A DNA stretch of 64,000 nt from Selaginella tamariscina (taxonomy: Eukaryota > Streptophyta > Lycopodiopsida > Selaginellales > Selaginellaceae). Shown here piece after piece: positions 11,491 to 23,920 of this stretch. A model generated the notes under the pieces. That model was not told the origin of the DNA. It was given only the letters and a program-made list of their open reading frames with translations, and searched no databases. The stretch is from positions 124,001 through 188,000 of the forward strand of contig PUQB01000354.1 in assembly GCA_003024785.1 (NCBI GenBank), given 5' to 3'. Each line of letters starts with the position of its first letter. Position 1 is the first letter of the stretch. The position numbers were made by a program, and so were the translations under genes.

Positions 11491-12379
11491 TATGGCAACC
11501 ATGGAGGGATGGTCGTGTTAGTAGGTAATTGATAATGTGTTATATAATGTAATAATAGAGGTAGACTGATACCCAAAGGAGCTGTGACAGAAGAAGAACA
11601 TTGAGGCTAGGTGACAGTCTTGGATGTGATCAATGCAGCTATCGTGGAAATGGAACAAAGTGAACCGAAGACCTCGTGAGAATGGATTTGTGGCGTATAG
11701 TAAGTGAATGAATGATTATCAACGTATTCTTGCAGAACGCCAAAGATATGAAGAAGCTAAGCAGAGACAGCAAAAAGAGGAGCGACAAGCAGTAATAGAG
11801 ACACATAAGAGGATTGAAGAACGTGAGGAACAGAGAAGAAAGGAACAAGTTGAAGCAGCAACAAATGCCGAAGTACAGTGAAGTTACAGGAGAGAAGAAT
11901 CTGAATTAGGGGAGTGACGATCACGAGCCCCAAATATCAACACAAGGAAATTGGGAACTATTGTCAGAGGAATTAGCGGATGAGATGGGACATTATTCCC
12001 CAGAATGTCCACAACGTGAATTTAACATCGGAACATCATCCACTGAACCAGCGACATGGAGAATTAAAGTTCAACCAGAAAATGACCTACCAGATGAGCA
12101 GCATGAACAAAATTACGAGTGTAAATGGGAGCAAGATGCAGAATTACCCTCAACGGAGACATATGCGGTAACATGAGCCAAGCGAGTACGAATGGAGCCA
12201 AGCAAAGAGGAACCAATGTGCAAGAATTGGGAGAAAGAAAAGGCTACAGTACAACGAGTAACTGATCAAATTCAGAAAATGCAACAAGGGGAAAATCAAG
12301 ACTCGATGATTAATGAAATGAGTACGCATTCACAGCAATCCACATCTACGGTACCACTCGAGATTGTATTGTTGCTGTG

Positions 12380-15300
12380 ATTCTGCAACAACCTGTACAG
12401 TTAATTATAAGGGAGTTACTGACATTAGCACCATTTTTACGAACACAGATAACAAATGCTTTGGACGTAAGTAATTTTCAAGGCGATACAAGTCAGGTAG
12501 GAGTGAATACCACGGAAGTTCTTACAAACAAGAAGGATTGGGATGAGGAGGTGCCAATGATTACGGCTCGGATTGGTAGAAACAATATTCAGAATATACC
12601 TATTGATGGAGGTTCAGGAGTGAACATAATTGAGGAGCAGACTTGCAAACAATTGGGGTCTGGGCATTTGAAAATGTGCCTTTCTTGGTACGGATGGCGG
12701 ATCAGAGGAAAGTAAGACCCATTGGTATAATCAGATCTGTGTGTATGGAAATTGCAGGAATTAAGTTCAAGGTATCATTAGTCGTATTACGTATTGAGCA
12801 GACCAGTAAATTGTTAGGAAGACCATGGTTAAGGATGCAAAAGTACGACATAATTGGGAGCATGATAAATGGTACTCTATAAGAGTGGACGAAGCAGTTG
12901 TTCGAACGTAACAAAAGAAGCCAATAGACGACTGACCCGACCATTGCAAATGGAGGATTTCGACTGGCATTACGACTTGAATAGGGAAGAAGAAAACCTC
13001 CTATTTGAAAGTAATCCAGACCTCATAGAGATTGCACAAACGAATTTATACCAGATGACGCCGGAAGAAGAAAACATAGAGAAGACGGTAACTAGTGATC
13101 AACAATAACAACATATGGATACTCTCGGATTAACAGATAAGTTTAAACAACCTTTACAGCAACAGTTACAATTCGAGACAGAGAATGAACAGAGGATACG
13201 TACTCAACAAAAATTGGAGATTACTACAAATGAAAGGACTGAAGAAGTTGAAATTAAAACAAGTGAATATGGACCATAAAAGTACGGATAGCAATGGATC
13301 TTGAGTCGGAATATCGAAGACAATTGAAGCAGTATTACGATAAAATGCAAATGTTTTTGCATGGAGTTACGAGGATCTTAAAGGAGTTCCACCTACTATT
13401 TGTACTCATAAAATAGATATTACCACATGCAGTTCCGAGGAAACAGCAAGCATACCGAATGAATCCAACATTTTTAGTGAAAGTGAGAGAAGAAGTGGAC
13501 AAGTTGTTACAAGCTGGATTCATATATCTAATTGAAAACCCGCAATGGTTATCACCAATAGTCGTAGTTCCAAAAAAGAACGGCAAATTACGTATTTACG
13601 TCAATTATAAGAAGTTGAATGATGTAATGAAGCGGGATATGTACCCAATACCATTCACTAAAGAATTTTTGGATACGGTAGCAGGACATGAAATGTACTC
13701 TTTTTGGACGGATTTTTAGGATACAACCAAGTTCAAATAGATCTTGAGGATCAATCGAAAACAGCGTTTATTAGTCCTTGGGGTACATATGCATCGTGTT
13801 ATGCCTTTTGGGCTATGTAATGCACATTTACCTTTCAACGATTGGTTAGCGAAACATTCCGGGATTATTTGACCACGTTTATGAAAGTTTTCTTGGATGA
13901 TTTCAATATTTATGGAGCACAAGATATACATCTAGACAGTTTAACGAAGTGTTTTGGGAAATGCCGATTGAACAATATAGCTCTTAATCCGGAGAAGTGC
14001 GTGTTTTTTGAGATCATGAATTTTACTTGGGAATATTATATGCAAGGACGGAATAATGGTGGATCAAGATAAAATTAAAGTTATACAAACAATGCAACCA
14101 CCTAAAGATGTAAGCGGAGTACGACGGCTTTTAGGGAAGATGGGATATCATCGAAGATTTATCAAAAATTATGCAGCAATAGCGAAGCCATTAACTATGC
14201 TTTTGAGGAAAACGCAACCATTCAAGTGGATGTGCAATGCGAACAGAGTTTTAATACATTAAAGCAGACATTAATGAAGGCTCCTATTTTGGCGAGTCCA
14301 AATTGGCAGCAGGAGTTTCATGTACAAGTGGACGCATCGTCATACGCTATCGGATGCATATTAACGCAAACTCGGGAAGATGGGAAAGATCGACCATTAT
14401 ATTACGCAAGTCAGCGATGAGCACCTACATAAGAAAATTACGCGACTATGAAAAAAGAGGCGCTATGAATGGTGTATGCAGCAAAGAAATTTCGACATTA
14501 TTTGCTTGCAAACAAAGTTAAGTTTATTGTTGACCATCAAGCTTTGACACATTTGTTAAGTAAGACTAAGCTTGAAGGAATATTAGTATGCTGGTTTTTA
14601 TTATTACAGGAGTTCGATTTTCAAATCATTCACAAACCAGGCAAATTACATCAACAAGCAGATTTCCTAAGTCGTATTACGAATGAAGAAGAAGGTGTTG
14701 GCGTGAATGATGAATTACCAGATGCTAACTTATTCCATGTACAACAGGAACAACGCCCAAAACATGGAAATTACGAAGGATATCTTCAAGATATTGAATA
14801 TTATTTAACTACTGGAACAACATCAGTCAAGTACACAACAACGCAACAGCGCAAACAACTCGTTTTACGATGTAAGCCATATTGTTTAGTGTCAAGTATA
14901 TTATATAAGAAAGGCAAAGATGAAGTGTTAAGAAGATGTGTCCTAATGGAAGAAGTACAACCGTATTACGGGAAGCTCATTCCAGAGAACATGGTGGACA
15001 TTTTGTAGGAACATTAACAGCACGAAAAATATTACAATTTGGATTATGGTGGCCCACATTATTCAAGGATGTTATCGAATATTGTCAAAAGTGTTTGAAG
15101 TGTAATGAACACCAACCAGCCCCACATCATCAAGTCCAACCATTACATCCAATGGAACCATTAGCTCCATTTATGAAATGGGGAATGGATTTTATGAGGC
15201 CAATCAATCCTAAAAGTAGTAAGCGAAATCAATATATATTGGTACTCACAGATTATGTTACTAAGTGGGCAGAGGCTATCGCATTACGGGATTGTCGCGC

Positions 15301-16060
15301 AACACGGGTAGCTAAGTTTATTTACGAGAATATTAGTGCGATTTGGAGCTCCAATGGAACTTATTAATGATCAAGGAACTCATTTCGTCAACAACGTCAT
15401 CAAAGTACTTTGCAACGAATATTTGGTAAAGCATTACATCTCTACTGCGTATTATCCATAGGGGAATGGACAAGTAGAGGCTACTAACAAAATATTGAAG
15501 ACTGTACTAACCAAGATAGTAAACACCAATTGCAAAAACTGGGATGAAAAACTTCCATCAGCATTATGGGCATACCGTACTACGTATCAAGTAGCAACAA
15601 AGTTTACTCCGTTTCAACTTACATATGGATTAGAAGCTATTACGCCAATAGAGTATATCATACCATCATTGCGGATGTCACTCGAATACGGCATTGGGGA
15701 AGCAGAGCAAGTTAAGCAACGACTACTACAACTTGAAAAACTTGATGAGAAACGACAATAAGCAATTTTTAATATACAAGCTATACAAACGCATTAAGGC
15801 ATGGCACGATCGATTATGACGAGTACAACGACGATCCATATTCTGAGTCGGAGAAATGGTATGGCATTATCAAGGGAATCCTCGACCAATTGATCATAAA
15901 TTCAAGTCCAAATGGCATGGACCATATATAATTACCGACATACGAGATAACAACACTGTCACATTGATGGACTTTACAACACGGGTTATACTTACGACGA
16001 ATATGAATCGCATAGGAAATATACATTTAACAAGCCAGAGGAAAATCTCAACAATGACCC
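12380..16060 (+). other. Protease-reverse transcriptase-RNase H-integrase region of the Gypsy element
   Basis: Recognisable pieces lie in the family order: aspartic protease core (IDGGSGVNIIEE), reverse transcriptase entry (FIYLIENPQWLSPIVVVPKK), RNase H (FHVQVDASSYAIG, then DHQALTHLL), integrase zinc finger and core (CQKCLKCNE, then LVLTDYVTKWAEA) and an integrase C-terminal piece (FKSKWHGPYII). The region is a fossil with several breaks. Confidence 0.9.
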
Positions 16061-16517
16061 GGAATACGAATGGCACGATACGACGGACACAGAAATATCT
16101 GTACTACACAGCAACACGGAATACGATCAAAACCATAAGTCGGAACAAGAGAGGGAAAAATATGTGGCCAGTTGGAGAGTAGACGTCAGCAGAATCTTCT
16201 CAAAACATTGACAGGATTACTCACATGAGCGAATGACAGAATCCAAGAAAGCGACAAGTCCGAGAAATGCAAAATCCAATGATGAGATATTTCCTGTCAA
16301 ATCTATCGAAAACCAAGGAAATTACACACCTAACCAATCTAATCTTGACACGTGGACAACTGCATAGAAACTGACAGACCATAAATTCCGGGAGTATAAG
16401 TTAAGGGCACTCATCCGCCGCCAGCACTCATTAGGGTTTTTCAATTCTCCATCAATTTCTTCCTCCTTCCCATCTTCGAATTTTTCTTCTTTATTTTCCT
16501 TTATTTCAAGGGCGCAT

Positions 16518-18355
16518 ATGGAATTTATGGATGAGTACACGGATACAACGAGCACTTCAGCAACATGGATGAACACGGCATCTCAAGCAGAACCGAAGGT
16601 TTCAATTCTGCTTGTGCCGGTACTTTATCAGATTGTCCGTCTGGCACCAACATTGATTTCAGAAATACACGAATGGATCCAGAGGATGCGGCTGGAGCGA
16701 TATTTCGAAATATTCGTGCACAAACGATTGGAGCAACAAGGAGAACACTTGGTCGATCAGGCTATCAAGGCATATCTACACAATACAAGGCTTTACAACT
16801 ACAGGGCGAAGCATTTGCGTTTACAAGTAAGCTCATTCGGGATATTTTTCAATTTCCAGAACCAGATATCTCCTATGATCCAATTCCGCAAGTCAACACA
16901 TATGTGCATCATTACACCAATAATATGGACAAGTTTCGGCAAAAGCAGAAGACAGCAAATGCGGCATCGACATTAATCCTGCGAGAACCGCACAAGGGAC
17001 GTATTAAGGCTATCACAACTGCGTTTGCTTTCCGTAAGACGCCAGCAGGATTCAACAAGGAGATCGGGTATGTTTATCAATCTAAGCAGGGACAGAGACC
17101 GGATTGGGGGAACTAGCCGTAATTGGGCTACTACGAGAGTTGAACATGTTGCACAACCCGAAAAGCAAGGACAAGGAAATGACGGTATTTCCAGTGTTAC
17201 ATCATATTCTCATAAGTCTTAACATTACGTACGCAGATTTAGCACCCACAGGTACACCGGTACTCACATCCAGGATAGGCTTTTGGTTAGGTCTAACGAA
17301 TAGTACTCGGATAATGTGTTCAACATCTGTAATTTGGATGCGCCACTACCAACTAAGACAAAGAAGCGACCACGTACGCAATCGAAGAAGGAGGAGCCGC
17401 AGTTAAAGGAGCCCGAAATTGTACTCTAGTTTTTGGACGAGGATGAAGGCGATGATCAAGTATTACAACAGAGACCCTTACCACAGGAGACCAGCAAAGG
17501 ATGCGGAACAAGCCTACAGCATCGACTTCTATACCACATACGGAGGGTGACGACACAGTATTACCACACCGCAATCCGACTACAGGACTAACTTCCACAC
17601 AGCCCATGGAGTATGAGGATTCTGTGCCATTCAACAGTACGGATCCTACCGTAGCTCCGTCACCACCATCGGTGCAACATCAAAGTATGGCAGGTACATC
17701 TACTCATATCATACCACCACAGGTAGATCCTCCAGCACAACATGTACGGGATTCAACAGTACGACACTCAAGACAAGAACCGGATTCGGCAGAACCGACA
17801 CCTGGACCATCTACCAAGAACAACAACATTTATGATAAAGAGCAGCACCCGCAACAACCCTATTCACCGATACAACAGATGGGTCATCATGCTTCAGATC
17901 GACAGGAGCGTGACATTTCGAGAAGTTCAAAGCGCACTTGTGACCAGACAGCTTCACCCGGACTTCCACCACAGGACCCACCACAAGATACGACTGTTGA
18001 AGGTCAGCTCTCTCACCTTCGCGGTGTGTTTGATGGTATTACGCAGCAGATAGCACTTCAACGCGCAAAAGCTACTTTCAGTCAGCAGCTTCATGACCGT
18101 TGTAATACGCTCGACAAGTAGTACTTGGAGCAGTCGAATATCATACGCCGATTGTATGATCAAAATAAGGTACTTATGGACACAGTACACACATTAGTTG
18201 ATCAGGTCCATAGTATCCATGACAAGATCAGTGAGTTCAATTCAGGAGCAACTCCAACATCTGATGACGCAGACGAAGTACAAAAGTTGCGCGAAGAGAA
18301 CCTCAAGTTGAAGAGCTTCATCAGTTCTATGTGCGAAAATGCGGGCACATCATAA
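16518..18355 (+). other. Extra 3' ORF region of the Gypsy element
   Basis: Several overlapping open stretches after integrase encode a protein-like sequence unlike gag or pol. The first part (RYFEIFVHKRLEQ, LIRDIFQFPEPD) resembles the 'putative plant transposon protein' type seen in Athila-like elements. The middle is rich in P, Q, T and S. The end is a coiled coil (LREENLKLKSFISSM). It lies where Athila-type elements carry an env-like ORF, and the pyrimidine tract before it would suit the splicing that such elements are known to use. Broken. Confidence 0.6.
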
Positions 18356-18392
18356 GGTTGCTTCGGGGCGATGCAACATTTCCAGTCTGGGG

Positions 18393-19001
18393 GGTTAGGA
18401 GCATAGTTAGACATTAGTAGAATTTCTGTTATTTCATGGGCAATATAATGAGAAAAATATCAAAAATAATATATATATTGTGGAAAATCAAGAGTAGGAA
18501 GGATATATCGGAGTACAAGTTATTGATGCATAATCGCAATACGGGTCATCACCGCAATACGATATCAGCGGAGTACGGCATTTATGGATAAGGATAAGGA
18601 GTTACAGTAACTGAACGAATAAGGTTGGGAGGCAGTTGTGATAACTGCTAGTATGGGACCTAGAGTACGGGTATAAATAGACCAGTTTAGGATTAGAAGG
18701 GCATCCCGAGTATACTATTATTTTGTATCATGTGCCGTGCGTGGACATAATATAAGTTTTCTTTTTCTCTCAATACGTCTATCTCATATTTGTATTTCTG
18801 TTATGTAGTATACTGTTCTTATTTCCAGTACTGTGACATGACCTATAGTACTGATACCTGCTATATACCTTGCCATCCTTACCCTTTTCCTGACTTTCTG
18901 ATGTCTGATTCCATCTTTATCTTATTCCGATAAACCCTTAGTACAGGTTTGTCGATGGCAATCCTATCGATGTACGGAGGGTAGGAAAATACGGGTTAAC
19001 A
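18393..19001 (+). repeat. 3' LTR of the Gypsy element
   Basis: About 609 bp, following a G-rich polypurine tract. It matches the left LTR at about 95% apart from two short extra stretches, and ends TTAACA next to the GATAC duplication. Confidence 0.92.
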
Positions 19002-19006
19002 GATAC

Positions 19007-22000
19007 ATTATCTTTTCTATATAGTCATATATATATGATTTAAGTTTTTAGAACATCTAACCTTCACGTATAACGCATTACTATCAAAATTTGTCTAACA
19101 TAACATATGCATTGTGTGTGTGCGTGTATTGTATGTATGTGTATGTCATATAATGTGATGCAATATATTCAATGTAGTGCAGTATATATACCATTGCATG
19201 TGTATTTTATAGAGAAAATTATATTTATACCCTTAAAATTTATAGTATTTACGTATATATTCTTAGACTCTAAAAGTTGTAAAATTCCTTCGAAAAACTT
19301 TAATAATATGTGTGTTTTAGTGTTGGATTGTAATGATTTTTCAATTCAAATTTTAATCAAATAAGATTTTTAAAGAATCTACATTGGAGTTATAAAAAAT
19401 AAGTTAATATAGTAATATAACATCATTTATGAATCTCTTGCTAGAATTGTATTCAATTTATATCACATGATGATAAAATTAGGATTTATAACATTTTATA
19501 AATTCTTAATAACAATAATAATTAATTTAATTACGAACTTTAATATGATTTAAATCACGTTGGAAATAATCTAAATTGCATTGAACATGGTCTAGATCAC
19601 GTTGGGAATAATTTCAATTGCATTAAATATGATTTAAATCATGGCTTGACTATGATGGATCAATATTTTTTTAATTTAAAATAGCTATTTTCATTTAAAA
19701 TTGTTGTCCTTATGTTAAATTACTTTCTTTTTATTTTATAAACATTTAAAAGAAATGAATTGTTTTATTTGATTATTATAAACATTTTAAATAAGTAAAT
19801 TTTTTAGTGTTTATTTTAATATACATTTAAATGAAATACAATTGTTTAATTTTAATCATTACTAACATTTAAAAGAAGTGAAAATTGTTTCGATTTTAAT
19901 TATTACAAGTATTTAAAATAATAACATTGCATATAAGATTTTCTTTTTAATGAAAAATTTTTAAGTTCTTTTTATGTTGAATTTTAAAATAATAAAAACA
20001 AGAAGAAATATAAACATATTAGTTATAAATAATGAAAATTTATGCATCTTTAACTATTTTAATGTAATTCATTTTTATTATGTATTATATTGGTTTTAAA
20101 AAATACACTTAATTTATACTTCTTTTTTTTATTATTGGTTAAAAAGATTTCAAATCCCAAATTATTTAATTTTAAAAAAAAGAGTTTAATACTATATACT
20201 GTAAAAGAGATGAAATATGCAACATTATTTTTTAAACTTTTATAAACAAAATAATTTTCATAATTAAAAATTACATTACATATTAAATATACTGACTATG
20301 AAATTCATTACACTTAAGAATTTAAATTCTTAAATTTAAACAATTTTAACAAGAATACAATAATTATGAATAAAAAGCTAGTTTTTAATAAAAATTAAAG
20401 TATGTTTTTATAATGAAACTCAAAACATTAAAAAATAATTCAAGTATTTTTTAGAATTGACAAAGTAAATATTAAAAAATTGATTATATTAAAGTTATTA
20501 ATATATAAATTTATTTTACATCTTTATTTTTTGTCCTCTTTATTGTTCTTTAATAAGAACTTAAAATTTAAATTGTTTAATTTTTTTTTTAAAATGATAA
20601 ATGTTATGTGTTGTATATAATTTGTCATGAAAAAATCATTTTAAATAAGAAATTATGCTATGTTATTCTTTTAAATGTTTATGATTAAAAACAAAACAAT
20701 TTGTCACGATTTAAACATTTAATTTAAATAGAAAATTATATATTTAAAAATTAAAAAAAAATATCTTCTTAATAATGCAAACTTAACATTTAAAACTTAA
20801 TACCTTGTGTGATATTTATTAAATTTTAATATACATTGCCCATAATAAGCTATTGCAACAACTTAAAAAAGTTTAAAAATTAATTTATATCACATTTTTA
20901 ATGTTTTAATTAATTTAATTAAAAAATTTAATTATTGATTAATTTTGATCATTTATAACATAGATGTCTTTTTTTTTTTCTTTTAAACTCATGTAATTCA
21001 TATTGAAAATCCTTAATTTTTTTATTTAATTTTTTGTTAAATTTTGTTTTCTTTGTTTTTAAGAACTTATTTAAAATAAATTGTTGATATTATTAAATTT
21101 TATTTTATTTTATTCCTCAAAATTATTAAATTTTTGATAAAATTGACCAAAATTATTATATATTTTATTATTCAAAATGACTTTTTCAAAATGATAAATT
21201 ATTAAATTTTTTATTTAAAATGACTTATTTAATTATTTCAGATTTTAATCATTACATACATTTAAATGAGTAACATTACAAACTCAATTTTATTTACAAT
21301 ATATAATTTTAATAACCTTTTGTTTTTAAAAGTTTTGCTTTGAAAATAAATAAAATGAAAAAAAATGTATAGATAAATAAGTTACAAATAATCAAATTAT
21401 ACACAAATTCTATCTTTATTATCATTTTAATGCAATTCATTTTTATTATTTATTTTATCGATTTTACAAAATCTTAAGTAATAAGTTATTCATTTTTATT
21501 TTATTTTGTTTCTCAAAAATAAAAACTTACTCAAGTAAGTTATCATTTTGAAAAATTATAAATAAAACAAAAAAATATTAATTGACTTATTTATTGACAC
21601 ATTTTTATTTTATTTGCATTATATGGATTAAATACTAATTTAGAAGTCTCCTATCACATTAGAATATTAATTAAATGCCTTTATTTAAATTAAAATAGTA
21701 ATTAAAAATCTTATATTTTAAATTTGATTCTAAACTATGTTTTATTATTATACTCAAATGATAAACTTTATAACATATCAAGATTTTTAAGTAGCTTTTT
21801 TATGCATGTAAGACTAAGTGAATAATAATGGTTTTAAAGTATTTTTGTTAATTGAATTTAATGATTTAATAAATAATGATTTAATTGAATAATTTAATGA
21901 ATAATAATTTTGAAGTATTTGTTAATGAAAATAATGTAAACTATGTGAACTTTTAACATAGTGTGATTAGTGTTTATTTTTATTTTTATTTTGTTAACAT

Positions 22001-23100
22001 TAATACATTCTTGGGAGTTGACGTTAATGAAAATAATAATATTTTCAAATAAAAAGGAGTGTTATAACTTTTTATTATTTATTAATATTGAGTTAATTAT
22101 TGTATTTAGTGAAATTTTATTAAGTTTTTGAATATAATGAGAAATAATCTCACTTCTTTACATAATTTTTATTAAGTACTTAATTAATGCACTCACCTTA
22201 TATTTACATAAATAACAAGGATCGATTAGATACATTGTATTATATTATATTTAACAAATAATAATATTAAAGTGGATAAATAATGATATATGCAAACTCA
22301 AATAAACTAACTAAATATAATGTACTATATTATATTTAATAAATATTTTATGAAATGAATTATTTCATTGGAGGTTTAGTTATAAATATTATATTTAAAG
22401 TATATTATTTTTTTCCTTTGTCAAAAAGGCAAATAATTGGTGTTATGGAAAGTCAATTAAATGACACATAATATACTTAAATAACTTTTTAATTGGATGA
22501 TGCATAATTTACCTAAATGATTCTCATAAAGTAAGAACCTTTTTAAAAAATAAATGTTTTTGTCTGTTTTTGTCTATATGTTAAGAAGTTATTATTATTA
22601 CATCGATTGTATAACTATTTTGGTACGAACATATTAATTACCAAGTCAATTAATCATTACTATTATTAAGAGTGTATGATTATTCTCATTATTGAATTAA
22701 AAAGTCTGTTAAAATAAGGATTGCTTATCAATTGAGCTAAAGGTTAATTGATATTATAAAAAAGGTTATGTATTTTATTTGGGTGACACATAATCTATGT
22801 AACAACCTTAATTAGGTAAAACATGACAAAATGAATATATATCTACAATAATGATTAATAGATTACGAATTTATGTACAATATGAGGAGCTTTTAATGAT
22901 CAATAATAAAATTTTAATATTTAACAAGTCTTATTAAGAGTATTTATTATTTAAATTACATTTGAAGATTAATGGCGTACGGCAAATTTGAAGTATCTAT
23001 ATTAAAATTAAAAAAAATAAAAGTTGTAACATTTAACTACTAATTTCTTGTTGCATATGTATATATGTATGTATTATGTGTGAGGTGTGTATATGGCATA
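19007..23100. other. A+T-rich gene desert
   Basis: About 4 kb of very A+T-rich DNA with long A and T runs. I see no plausible gene, RNA gene or element ends apart from a short tandem repeat at 19545. A stretch at 19095-19200 resembles 23370-23480 (word ATAATGTGATGCA), linking it to the duplicated exon-bearing segments. It may be a decayed repeat. Confidence 0.6.
19545..19643. repeat. 42-bp tandem repeat, about 2.3 copies
   Basis: Two complete units (19545-19586, 19587-19628) and a partial third share TCACGTTGG and AATTGCATT at the same spacing, with about 80% identity. Confidence 0.8.
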
Positions 23101-23302
23101 TATGTCACTTGCAGTGTATGCCCATAAAGGTACCAGCACTTGTATTATATTGCATGTGCTATATGTGAGTTGTTAATACTCGATTGTTGTGTGTGCATGT
23201 GCATGTATGTGTTTACATACACATATGCACATGTAATTGTCCTATAGATACTATGCTATATTTATACACATTATATATACTTGCTAACATCAAAAAATAC
23301 AG

Positions 23303-23398
23303 GCGAGAATGATCAAAAGGGAAGCACAAATGCAGCGACTACTGAGAGAGGATCGAATCGGATATATATTGTATGTATGTGTATGACAATAATGTGAT
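23303..23398 (+). other. Exon-like segment encoding a charged helix
   Basis: After AAAAAATACAG the frame reads ARMIKREAQMQRLLREDRIG and runs on to a TGA in flanking repeat sequence. It is preceded by a segment duplicated at 10471-10590, so it belongs to the same duplicated family. The exon's 3' limit is unclear. Confidence 0.33.
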
Positions 23399-23532
23399 GC
23401 ATATGCCCACTGTGAAAGATATTCACGTAGTGCAATATATGTACGATTGCGGGTGTATTTCTATATGCATATGCATATACATGTGTAATATATTGTGTGT
23501 ATGTAAGGTTGCTGGTATTATGCGCAATGGAG

Positions 23533-23594
23533 TCGCTGAAGAAGCTGCAAAACAGGCTTGAACAAAACGAGAGGCAGCAGGTCTCAAATGGGGT
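23533..23594 (+). other. Exon-like segment encoding a coiled coil
   Basis: The stretch from ATGGAGTCG to a GTAAAA donor reads MESLKKLQNRLEQNERQQ, then VSNG. A second frame (NGVAEEAAKQA) is also open, so the reading frame is not certain. Positioned 130 bp after the exon-like piece at 23303. Confidence 0.33.
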
Positions 23595-23700
23595 AAAAAC
23601 TTAAGCAACCTAGTTAGTTTCTTAACACAATTTCTGGTAACCACTTGTACAATTCCATCATTCATCAACCGTCGTTAAGCAGAAGTTTATTGCAGATATA

Positions 23701-23733
23701 TTACAGCGTGTGTGTGTGTGTGTGTGTGTGTAG
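23701..23733. repeat. (GT)n microsatellite
   Basis: Alternating G/T tract of about 28 bp between exon-like pieces. Confidence 0.9.
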
Positions 23734-23875
23734 GTAATTGGATATAGATAGAAGATGTATACATGTTATTGAGTGTGCCACAGACACACGTAATATATAC
23801 ATTGGAATATAATAAAAATGCCAATGATATTCTGATATTAAATACTCGTTTACGATTGTTTTCTTTGCTTTATAG

Positions 23876-23920
23876 GGTGTACCTTGTACCAAGGAAATAG
23901 TGAAATTTGCGAAAGAATAA
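23876..23920 (+). other. Possible terminal exon (14 codons)
   Basis: After TTTATAG it reads GVPCTKEIVKFAKE then TAA. It could close a small gene whose other exons are at 23303 and 23533, but the joins were not proven. Confidence 0.25.

Larger units (their letters stand above)
10914..19001 (+). mobile_element. Ty3/Gypsy LTR retrotransposon with an extra 3' ORF region, broken
   Basis: An 8.1-kb fossil with both LTRs and a perfect 5-bp target duplication (GATAC, 10909-10913 and 19002-19006). Parts in order: 5' LTR, gag remnant (about 11640-12380), protease (DGGSGVN near 12605), reverse transcriptase (13460-13960), RNase H (14230-14700), integrase (14930-16060), a non-coding gap with a pyrimidine-rich tract (16430-16510), an extra ORF region (16518-18355), polypurine tract (about 18384-18392) and 3' LTR. 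Reverse transcriptase before integrase defines Gypsy; an ORF after pol resembles the Athila/Tat type. It is broken, with on the order of ten or more interruptions. The LTRs differ by about 5% plus a few short indels, so it is younger than the Copia copy. Confidence 0.94.

Noticed and set aside
16518-17116. Host gene candidate after the Gypsy integrase
   Set aside because: It lies between pol and the 3' LTR inside the target-site duplication, so it belongs to the element.
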